A stretch of 18,077 nucleotides of DNA from assembly GCA_964460185.1 (NCBI GenBank), contig CAYWTM010000071.1:1-18077 (forward strand). The letters are read 5' to 3'. This DNA is from JAVJPJ01 sp040217295. GTDB lineage: Bacteria; Pseudomonadota; Alphaproteobacteria; Rhodobacterales; Rhodobacteraceae. The notes under the pieces are model-generated. The model was not told the DNA's origin, did no database searches, and worked only from the letters and a program-made list of their open reading frames with translations. Made by a program: the position numbers and the translations under genes. Below, piece after piece: positions 8,275 to 14,728 of the stretch (position 1 is the stretch's first letter; every line of letters starts with the position of its first letter).

Positions 8275-8291
8275 GCGTGCAATCCGCACGC
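8275..8291. repeat. Inverted repeat in the pyrH/miaA divergent intergenic region
   Basis: GCGTGC and GCACGC are perfect 6-bp arms around AATCC. They lie near the middle of the 155-nt gap between the divergent starts of pyrH and miaA. This could be an operator or an mRNA-leader hairpin for pyrH. I see no convincing -35/-10 pair for either gene in this gap. Short GC-rich repeats arise by chance, so confidence in function is low. Confidence 0.3.
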
Positions 8292-8341
8292 AACGGCCGG
8301 TGAACCCGCCGCAGAAAATATAAAGATCGCGCTTCAAGACG

Positions 8342-9214
8342 TTGATAAACATACAGACCATTCCCGAAACCAAACCTGTGCTCATCGCAGGCCCGACCGC
8401 GTCGGGTAAAACGGCGCTGGCGCTTCGCATCGCCGCAGCCGGCGGGGGCATCATCGTGAATGCCGATGCCTTGCAGGTCTATGACGGCTGGCGCGTGCTG
8501 ACCGCGCGGCCCGGTCCCGAGGACGAGATGCAGGCCCCCCACGCCCTTTATGGCCATGTCCCGTTCGAGGCGGAGTATTCGGTCGGGGATTGGTTGCGCG
8601 CCGTGGCGCCCCTGCTCAACGGTCCGCAGCGGCCAATCATCGTCGGCGGCACGGGCCTGTATTTCAGGGCGCTCACCGAAGGGTTGGCGGATATTCCGCC
8701 GGTCCCGCAAGACATCCGCGCGCAGGCCGATGCGCGCGATCCCGACGATCTGTTGTGCGATCTCATCCGTGAAGATCCCGTCATCGCGGCCCGGATCGAC
8801 CGCCAGAACCCGGCCCGCGTCCGTCGCGCATGGGAGGTGCTGCGCGGCACCGGAAAACCGTTAAGCACCTGGCAGGCAGAAACCGCCCCGCCGGCCTTGC
8901 CGCTGCGCGACGCCACGGCGCTTGTGCTGGATGCCGATCGCGACTGGCTCAACGACAGGATCACCCGCCGCTTTGATCACATGCTGGAACACGGCGCGCT
9001 GGACGAGGCCCGCGCCAACCTGCCCCGCTGGTCACGCGCCGGCGGTGCCGCCAAGGCAATCGGCGCGCCGGAACTGATCGCCCATCTGCGCGGCGAGATG
9101 TCATTGGCCGCCGCCCGCGACGCCGCCATCATCGCATCGCGCCAATATGCCAAGCGGCAACGCACGTGGTTTCGCGCACGGATGGGGGAATGGACGCAAA
9201 TCCGTTTGCCCTGA
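8342..9214 (+). CDS. miaA: tRNA dimethylallyltransferase, TTG start
   Basis: Transfers dimethylallyl from DMAPP to N6 of A37 in tRNAs reading UNN codons, which stabilises codon pairing. The protein has 290 aa. The P-loop GPTASGKT is at residues 17-24. NADALQVYDGWRVLTARP replaces the more common DSMQVY segment. VGGTGLYFRAL follows, and the C-terminal block ASRQYAKRQRTWFR is conserved. The only start that keeps the P-loop and a short leader is TTG at 8342; an in-frame stop lies 7 codons upstream. No clear ribosome site precedes it. A GTG at codon 13 is the alternative and would leave only four residues before the P-loop. It is divergent from pyrH. Expression is likely low, given the weak start. 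Confidence 0.95.
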   Translation: MINIQTIPETKPVLIAGPTASGKTALALRIAAAGGGIIVNADALQVYDGWRVLTARPGPEDEMQAPHALYGHVPFEAEYSVGDWLRAVAPLLNGPQRPIIVGGTGLYFRALTEGLADIPPVPQDIRAQADARDPDDLLCDLIREDPVIAARIDRQNPARVRRAWEVLRGTGKPLSTWQAETAPPALPLRDATALVLDADRDWLNDRITRRFDHMLEHGALDEARANLPRWSRAGGAAKAIGAPELIAHLRGEMSLAAARDAAIIASRQYAKRQRTWFRARMGEWTQIRLP

Positions 9215-9234
9215 CGCCCTGATTTCAAATCCCC

Positions 9235-9276
9235 ATTTCCGGAAATTGGCCACTCCGATCCTTTTTAATTGATCGG
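9235..9276. repeat. Palindrome and inverted repeat between miaA and the AraC-type gene
   Basis: The 12-bp perfect palindrome ATTTCCGGAAAT is at 9235-9246. CCGATC (9255-9260) then pairs with GATCGG (9271-9276) around a T-rich 10-nt loop. They fill much of the 109-nt gap after miaA and before the regulator gene. The second could be a weak terminator for miaA. The first has the symmetry of a dimeric-protein operator, for example for regulation of the AraC-type gene. Both roles are inference. Confidence 0.35.
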
Positions 9277-9323
9277 CCTCGCGGCGGGTTGCGCTTTTAC
9301 CCCCCCGGAGGCAACCTTTCGCG

Positions 9324-10130
9324 ATGTTCGACTCGCGCGCGCCACGTCACGGCTACACGGTGTATTCCCTCGGGAAGCTTCGCATGCGCGAGCCCTGGCG
9401 CCTGGAGCTGCTGCACAGTGTGCCACGCCACAGGCTGTACTGGATCACCCGCGGACAGGGTCGCGTAACGGTGAACTGCATCACGCGCGGGTACGGCCCC
9501 AATACGGCGATCTTCGTGCCGGCCGGCGGGCAATTGGCGTTGGAGTTGTCATCGCAAGCACAGGGATTGGAACTTTGCATGCCCGCGCTCGAGGCGCTCG
9601 GGTTGCCTCAGGGCGCGTTCCACCTGCGGATTTCGAATATCGAGGCACAGGCCAGCCTGACCAGCCACCTGGAAAAGATCGAACGCGAAATCGCCGCCGT
9701 GGCGCCCGCCATGGACAGGGCGCTGGCGGGCTATGCGCTGCTGGTTTCGGCCTGGATGACCCGCGAACTGACCCGTCAGGAAGGCGCCATCTTGCGCGAA
9801 CGCACGCACCGCCTTGCGGAATTGTTCGGCGAAACGGTCGAATTGCAGTTTCGAAGCGGCAAGGGGGTTGCGGACTACGCCCAAGCCCTGCAGGTTACGC
9901 CCACGCATCTCAGCCGCGTGTGCAAGGAAGCCGCCGGCAGGCCCGCACACGCTTTGCTGACCGAACGCATCATGCACGAGGCAAGGCGCCTTCTGTTGGA
10001 TACGGACATGCCCGCGAAGGAGGTCGCCGAGCAACTCGGGTTTTCATCAGCCGCATATTTTACAAGGGCGTTTCAGCAGTCGACCGGGCACGCACCGTCG
10101 GATTACCGCAGAAGCAAGAGGCCGGTATGA
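9324..10130 (+). CDS. AraC-family transcriptional regulator
   Basis: DNA-binding regulator of 268 aa. The N-terminal part (about 10-110) looks like the cupin-like sensing domain of the family, with LYWITRGQGRVTV and AIFVPAGGQLALELSS. An alpha-helical linker follows. The C-terminal AraC/XylS domain has two helix-turn-helix units: about residues 181-202 (GVADYAQALQVTPTHLSRVC) and 230-251, with the family block AEQLGFSSAAYFTRAFQQSTGHAPSDYRR. The start is the ATG at 9324, with GGAGG 12 nt upstream, a rather long spacing. It lies 229 nt upstream of the ABC importer genes on the same strand, so it most likely controls them, probably as an activator responding to the imported compound. Effector unknown. 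Confidence 0.92.
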   Translation: MFDSRAPRHGYTVYSLGKLRMREPWRLELLHSVPRHRLYWITRGQGRVTVNCITRGYGPNTAIFVPAGGQLALELSSQAQGLELCMPALEALGLPQGAFHLRISNIEAQASLTSHLEKIEREIAAVAPAMDRALAGYALLVSAWMTRELTRQEGAILRERTHRLAELFGETVELQFRSGKGVADYAQALQVTPTHLSRVCKEAAGRPAHALLTERIMHEARRLLLDTDMPAKEVAEQLGFSSAAYFTRAFQQSTGHAPSDYRRSKRPV

Positions 10131-10158
10131 ACCCATGCGTTGAGACCCGGCGGGATTT

Positions 10159-10174
10159 CGGGTTGCAAAACCCG
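10159..10174 (+). terminator. Hairpin with GCAA tetraloop after the AraC-type gene
   Basis: CGGGTT (10159-10164) and AACCCG (10169-10174) form a perfect 6-bp stem closed by the GNRA tetraloop GCAA, 28 nt after the regulator stop. A short T-run (GTTTT) follows about 8 nt later, which is too far for a classic terminator. It may end the regulator message inefficiently or protect its 3' end. Confidence 0.35.
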
Positions 10175-10177
10175 GTC

Positions 10178-10265
10178 ATGTCGTTTTCCATTAAGGACGA
10201 TGTCGCAAACAGACATACATTCGGCGCTTCTGAGAATTGACGGCGCAGTGAAATGCGGGCGCAAT
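10178..10265 (+). promoter_or_regulatory. Candidate importer promoter with upstream direct repeats
   Basis: Two ATGTCG copies (10178-10183 and 10200-10205) are spaced 22 bp start to start, about two helical turns, as AraC-family proteins often require. TTGACG at 10237-10242, then 17 nt, then CGCAAT at 10260-10265 give a fair -35 and a weak -10, a pattern expected of an activated promoter. The repeats lie about 32 bp upstream of the -35. The identity between the repeats is only 6 bp, so this is a hypothesis. Confidence 0.3.
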
Positions 10266-10359
10266 GCAGGCGTGCTGCAATGACAGAAACGACAGCAAGC
10301 CGGATGGTTCATCAGGCTTTGAAAACACAAAAAAGACACGTCACAGGGAGAAACGAGAC

Positions 10360-12003
10360 ATGTTGGATACTACCCCGAAGCATCTGGAGACCCATCCGGT
10401 CGCCGAGATGTATGCCGAGGAACACAAGGCGGGCAAAATGGACCGCCGCGAGTTTCTTGTGCGTTCGACCGCACTTGGTGTGTCGGCCGCGGCCGCCTAT
10501 TCGCTGATCGGCCTGAACCCGGCCCAAGCCGGAGGCCACCGCGCAACCCCGCCAATGGGCGGCACGCTTCGCATTCAGATGGAAGTGCGCGCGCTCAAGG
10601 ATCCTCGGACCTACGACTGGTCGCAGATGGCGAACGTGTCGCGCGGCATTCTGGAATACCTGATCGAAAACAACCCCGATGGGTCGTTCTCGGGGGTGCT
10701 GCTGGAATCGTGGCAGGCCAATGACGACGCAACCCAGTACACGCTCAACGTTCGGCCGGGCATAACCTGGAACAACGGCGACCCCTTCACCGCAGAAGAC
10801 GTTGCCGCGAACTTCATCGGCTGGTGCGACAGCACGGTCGAGGGCAACTCGATGGCCGCCCGCATGGGCGCGCTGGTCGATTCCGAGACGGGCGTTGCGC
10901 GCGATGGGGCGATCCAGGTTGTCGACGACATGACCGTGCTGATCACCTACCCCGCGCCTGATATCACGCTGGTGCCGGGCATCGCCGATTATCCGTCTGC
11001 CGTTCAGCACCGCGACCTGATCGGGACCAACCCGCTGGATCATGGCGTGGGCACCGGCGCCTACCGCATCACCGACTATGAAGTCGGTGTTCAGGCACGG
11101 CTCGAAAAGAACCCTGATCACACGTATTGGGGTGAAACCTACCTGGACGAAGTGTTCTTCATCGACCTTGGCCAGGACCCCGCTGCATGGTTTGCGGGCG
11201 CCGAGGCCGGCGAATTCGACATGACCTACGAAACCGTGGGTGAATTCGTGGACCTGTTCAGCGCCGTCGGCTGGGAACAGTCCGAGGTTGTGACCGCCGC
11301 GACGGTCGTGATCCGGCCCAACCAGAACAACGCCCCTTACGACAACGTCATGGTGCGCCGCGCCATCGCGATGGCGGTCGACCCGCAGGTCTGTCTTGAT
11401 CTGGGCATCAACGGCCAGGGCGTGTTGGGCGAAAACCACCATGTTGCGCCGATCCACCCGGAATATGCGGAACTGCCCCCGATCACGATCGACAAGGACG
11501 CTGCGTACCAGATGCTGGTCGATAGCGGTCATGCGGATTTCGAGTTCGAAATCACGTCGATCGATGACGACTACCGCCGCAACACCACCGACGCTGTCGC
11601 CGCGCAGCTGCGCGACGCCGGCTTCAACGTGACGCGCACCGTGATCCCCGGCTCGACCTTCTGGAACGACTGGACGACCTATCCGTTCAGCTCGACCAAC
11701 TGGAACCATCGTGAGCTGGGCGTGATCATCCTCAACCTCGCCTATCGCTCCGGCGTGGCCTGGAACGAGGCGGCTTTCTCGAACGCGGAATTCGATACGC
11801 TTCTCGATCAGGCCAACGGTATCGCTGACGCCGACGAGCGTCGTGTGATCATGGCCCGCCTGCAGGAGATCATGCAGGAAGAAGGCGTGACGCTTCAGCC
11901 CTACTGGCGGTCGCTGTTCCGGCACTACAAGCAGGGCGTGATCAACGCCAGCATGCATCCCAAGTTCGAGATCAACGTCCACTATCTCGGGATCGAAGCC
12001 TAA
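10360..12003 (+). CDS. Dpp/Opp-type ABC importer, periplasmic substrate-binding protein (Tat signal)
   Basis: Family 5 extracellular solute-binding protein (SBP_bac_5) of 547 aa, which captures the ligand in the periplasm and hands it to the permeases encoded next. A twin-arginine signal is visible: DRREFLV (RR at 29-30), the hydrophobic stretch LGVSAAAAYSLIGL, and cleavage after PAQA at about residue 57. Family features include YTLNVRPGITWNNGDPFTAEDV and a TGAYRITDYEVGVQARLEKN-like segment. The chosen ATG at 10360 has GGGAG 9 nt upstream. The ATG at residue 27 (MDRREF) would give a more compact Tat signal and cannot be excluded. The ligand could be a peptide, opine, sugar or metal chelate; the sequence does not tell. 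A terminator-like hairpin follows 12 nt downstream. Confidence 0.93.
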   Translation: MLDTTPKHLETHPVAEMYAEEHKAGKMDRREFLVRSTALGVSAAAAYSLIGLNPAQAGGHRATPPMGGTLRIQMEVRALKDPRTYDWSQMANVSRGILEYLIENNPDGSFSGVLLESWQANDDATQYTLNVRPGITWNNGDPFTAEDVAANFIGWCDSTVEGNSMAARMGALVDSETGVARDGAIQVVDDMTVLITYPAPDITLVPGIADYPSAVQHRDLIGTNPLDHGVGTGAYRITDYEVGVQARLEKNPDHTYWGETYLDEVFFIDLGQDPAAWFAGAEAGEFDMTYETVGEFVDLFSAVGWEQSEVVTAATVVIRPNQNNAPYDNVMVRRAIAMAVDPQVCLDLGINGQGVLGENHHVAPIHPEYAELPPITIDKDAAYQMLVDSGHADFEFEITSIDDDYRRNTTDAVAAQLRDAGFNVTRTVIPGSTFWNDWTTYPFSSTNWNHRELGVIILNLAYRSGVAWNEAAFSNAEFDTLLDQANGIADADERRVIMARLQEIMQEEGVTLQPYWRSLFRHYKQGVINASMHPKFEINVHYLGIEA

Positions 12004-12012
12004 AGATCAAAG

Positions 12013-12052
12013 AAGCCGCCCGGCCCTGTCTTCAAAGAGGTCCGGGCGGTTT
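12013..12052 (+). terminator. Terminator/attenuator hairpin after the binding-protein gene
   Basis: CCGCCCGG (12016-12023) pairs perfectly with CCGGGCGG (12042-12049). GAA before and TTT after the stem allow extension to about 11 bp, and TTTC follows. It lies in the 160-nt gap between the binding-protein and permease genes. Such intercistronic hairpins commonly let the binding protein be made in excess over the membrane parts, through partial termination or mRNA stabilisation. Confidence 0.7.
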
Positions 12053-12059
12053 CATCTCA

Positions 12060-12114
12060 GGCATGCTGTTCATGCCGCCCGAAGACCGTGAACAAGTCAA
12101 AAAAAATATCACGG
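12060..12114 (+). repeat. Two further inverted repeats ahead of the first permease gene
   Basis: GGCATG/CATGCC (12060-12076, 5-nt loop) follows the terminator-like hairpin by 8 nt. CCGTGA (12086-12091) and TCACGG (12109-12114) then flank an A-rich 17-nt loop containing eight consecutive A. Together with the first hairpin this makes three stems in 100 nt, suggesting a structured intercistronic region that protects the upstream message or limits read-through. Confidence 0.45.
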
Positions 12115-12163
12115 GCCCGGTACTCGCCAGCCTGACAAGGCACGCCAACCGACAGGGGACATC

Positions 12164-13255
12164 ATGGCACTTTTCATCCTGCGCCGACTGGGCGTGATGA
12201 TATTGACGGCACTCTGCCTGACCTTTGTGGTCTTCTTCCTGACCAATCTTTTCCCGAACCTCGAAAAACTCGCCAAGACGCAAGGCAACGCGCGCATGAC
12301 CGACGCGGAAGTCGTGTCCTGGCTGGACCGCAACGGCTATGGCGGACCGATGATCATGCGCTACGGCGAATGGTTGGGCGTTGTTCCGGGCTGGACCCGC
12401 GAGGATTCGCGCGACGGTGAGATCACGGGCAGATGCATCGACCCAGGCACCGACCCCGCAGATGCGCCCCGGTTCTGCGGCCTGTTGCAGGGCGACATGG
12501 GCTTTTCCACCGTTTCGGATGACGAGGTTTCCAACATCATCGGGGGACGGTTGCAACTGACGGGTGTCCTGATGTTCTGGGCCTTCGCGGTCATGGTGCC
12601 ATCGGCGCTGATTGTCGGGGTCCTGGCCGGCATGCGGGAGGGCTCGCGCATGGACCGGTCGCTGTCGACATTCGCCATCGGATCGACCGCCACGCCGGAA
12701 TACGTGTCCGGTGTGATCTTTATCGTTGTCCTGGCGTCGTCGACGACGGGCATATCGCCATGGCTGGCGGCGAACGGATGGATAGAAGGGCGCACGCTGT
12801 TCCTCGGATCGGCACGCTCGGCGATGGATGACGGGGTGAATTTCTGGAATTTCACCCTGCCCGTCATGACCATTGCCCTGTACGGCATGGGCTACATCGC
12901 GCGGATGACGCGTGCGTCGATGGCCGAGGTGATGACCGCCCAATATATCCGGACCGCGCGCCTGAAGGGCGTGAGTTTCCCCAACATCGTTCTCAAACAT
13001 GCCTTGCGCAACGCGTTGATCGCACCGTTCACCGTGATCATGCTGCAATTTCCCTGGCTGCTGACCGGTGTTGTGATCGTGGAGACCCTGTTCAACTACA
13101 ACGGCTTTGGCTGGACCCTGGTACAGGCGGCCTCGAACAACGATATCGAGCTGCTGCTGGCCTGTTCGATCGTGGCCGTGTTCGTCGTGCTGGTGACGCA
13201 ACTCATATCCGATATCGGGTACGTGTTCCTGAACCCGCGTATTCGCATCTCTTAA
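12164..13255 (+). CDS. Dpp/Opp-type ABC importer permease, DppB/OppB-like, with enlarged periplasmic loop
   Basis: Inner-membrane permease of 363 aa, about 25-50 longer than usual DppB/OppB. TM1 is at about residues 9-29, with the family start LFILRRLGVMILT. A periplasmic segment of about 100 residues (30-130) follows, containing C91 and C105, which could form a disulfide, and the conserved GDMGFS. Then come about five more helices. The cytoplasmic EAA coupling loop lies at about 260-288 (YIRTARLKGVSFPNIVLKHALRNALIAP), the contact site for the ATPase. The start is the ATG at 12164 with AGGGG 6 nt upstream. It is followed after 12 nt by the second permease gene. Confidence 0.93.
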   Translation: MALFILRRLGVMILTALCLTFVVFFLTNLFPNLEKLAKTQGNARMTDAEVVSWLDRNGYGGPMIMRYGEWLGVVPGWTREDSRDGEITGRCIDPGTDPADAPRFCGLLQGDMGFSTVSDDEVSNIIGGRLQLTGVLMFWAFAVMVPSALIVGVLAGMREGSRMDRSLSTFAIGSTATPEYVSGVIFIVVLASSTTGISPWLAANGWIEGRTLFLGSARSAMDDGVNFWNFTLPVMTIALYGMGYIARMTRASMAEVMTAQYIRTARLKGVSFPNIVLKHALRNALIAPFTVIMLQFPWLLTGVVIVETLFNYNGFGWTLVQAASNNDIELLLACSIVAVFVVLVTQLISDIGYVFLNPRIRIS

Positions 13256-13267
13256 GGAGCCGTCGCA

Positions 13268-14725
13268 ATGGAACCTCTCACATGGTCCGGCGCATTTGGC
13301 GCCTTCCTCAACCCCCTGATGCTGGCGGCGCTTGTCGTCTTCGTCCTCGGGTTTCTGTCCAACTTCGTCATGACGCTGGCGGGCTTGCGGGCGGGTGAAA
13401 TGGTCGTCAATGCCGACCACACCCTGACCTTGCAAAAGACGCCGATCGACTATGCGCTCATGTCGATGAAATACGCCGTGCTTTTGTTCCTGGCCTGCTG
13501 TGTCGGCTACATCGTTGCAGGGCTGGTTCTGCCTTCGATCGAACAACGCGGCATCATCGCAGGCATGGCCGCGCGTTTCGTGCCGGTCTGGATCGCGCTG
13601 GTCGCTGTCTTTGCGCTGTCGATCACCTTCAAGCGCCGGCTCGGGCTGTACGGCAAGCTCTTTGACAGCCTGATCGGCATGGTGGGCTTCGGGCTCGTGA
13701 TGTTCTGGGTATTCACCGCTGTTTTCGCGGGAATGGTCGCCACGCACGGGCCGATCGACGTGATCTCGCAAATGCGCAACGAGGTGCCCGGCTCGCCCCT
13801 GCCCTCGCCGGGTGACGGGGTTTATGCCTACTACCTGCTGGGCGGCGACAACCTGGGGCGCGACGTCTTTTCACGCATGGTCATGGGCGCGCGCGACGTG
13901 TTGTCGATCGCGCCGCTGGCGACGCTGTTCGCGTTCATGGTCGGCGTGACCCTGGGGCTTCCGGCGGGTTATTTCGGCGGCAAGCTGGACACGATCATCA
14001 CCTTCATCGCGAACCTCGTGCTCGCCTTTCCGGTCATCTTGTTGTTCTACCTGCTGGTGACGCCAGAGATCGTTCTGGCGGGCGTTCCGCAATACATGTC
14101 GATGGTTCTGTTCATATTCCCCATCATCTTTCTCGTGATCTTGTTCAACTCGCGTTTCCACACGCAACCCCCCAAGAGGGCGCTCCTGCTGAGCATCGTG
14201 CTGGCGATCGGCAGCATTTCGTATTTCTCGCTGATTTCGGATCGCTCGGACCCCGATGCACCTTTCCGGTTCTGGCCGGAAGCGGTGGATCTGTTCGACA
14301 TTCCGGGCAACCTGCTGATCGTGTTCGTTTCGGTGGTCTTCGTGAACTCGCCCACGGTCTTCCGGATCGTGCGTGGCATCGTGCTGGACATCAAGACGCG
14401 CGACTACGTGGCGGCGGCACAGACGCGCGGCGAAGGTCCCTGGTACATCATGTTGTGGGAAATCCTGCCCAACGCCCGTGGCCCGCTGATCGTCGATTTC
14501 TGCCTTCGCATCGGCTACACCACGATCCTTTTGGGAACGCTTGGCTTCTTCGGGCTTGGCGTGTCACCGGAAAGCCCGGACTGGGGGTCGACGATCAACG
14601 AGGGTCGGCGTCTGTTGACCATCTACCCGCACCCCGCCCTGCCGCCTGCGCTTGCCTTGATGAGCCTCGTGCTTGGTCTGAACCTGCTGGCCGACGGCCT
14701 GCGCGAAGAGAGCCTGAAGGATTGA
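13268..14725 (+). CDS. Dpp/Opp-type ABC importer permease, DppC/OppC-like, unusually long (485 aa)
   Basis: Partner permease. Usual DppC/OppC proteins have about 300 residues; this one has 485. The extra length is in two places. The N-terminus has about 130 residues with roughly three added hydrophobic segments (about 14-39, 65-89 and 102-120) before the OppC-type first helix at about 135-158. A second insertion at about 273-345 carries two more hydrophobic segments. Core motifs are intact: GGDNLGRDVFSRMVMGARDVLSIAP (192-216), AGYFGGKLD, and an EAA loop at about 379-405 (DYVAAAQTRGEGPWYIMLWEILPNARGP). The start is the ATG at 13268 with AGGAG about 10 nt upstream. It ends 3 nt before the ATPase gene, in the same frame, separated by one stop codon. 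Confidence 0.92.
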   Translation: MEPLTWSGAFGAFLNPLMLAALVVFVLGFLSNFVMTLAGLRAGEMVVNADHTLTLQKTPIDYALMSMKYAVLLFLACCVGYIVAGLVLPSIEQRGIIAGMAARFVPVWIALVAVFALSITFKRRLGLYGKLFDSLIGMVGFGLVMFWVFTAVFAGMVATHGPIDVISQMRNEVPGSPLPSPGDGVYAYYLLGGDNLGRDVFSRMVMGARDVLSIAPLATLFAFMVGVTLGLPAGYFGGKLDTIITFIANLVLAFPVILLFYLLVTPEIVLAGVPQYMSMVLFIFPIIFLVILFNSRFHTQPPKRALLLSIVLAIGSISYFSLISDRSDPDAPFRFWPEAVDLFDIPGNLLIVFVSVVFVNSPTVFRIVRGIVLDIKTRDYVAAAQTRGEGPWYIMLWEILPNARGPLIVDFCLRIGYTTILLGTLGFFGLGVSPESPDWGSTINEGRRLLTIYPHPALPPALALMSLVLGLNLLADGLREESLKD

Positions 14726-14728
14726 TCC

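Noticed and set aside
10312..11982. A 556-codon minus-strand open frame opposite the binding-protein gene
   Set aside because: Low-complexity antisense translation with no recognisable motif; the plus-strand gene has a Tat signal and family motifs.
12032..13771. A 579-codon open frame on the minus strand opposite the permease genes
   Set aside because: Its translation is rich in H, D, Q and R with no domain or membrane pattern, whereas the plus strand encodes clear permeases with conserved motifs. GC-rich codon bias makes such mirror frames.
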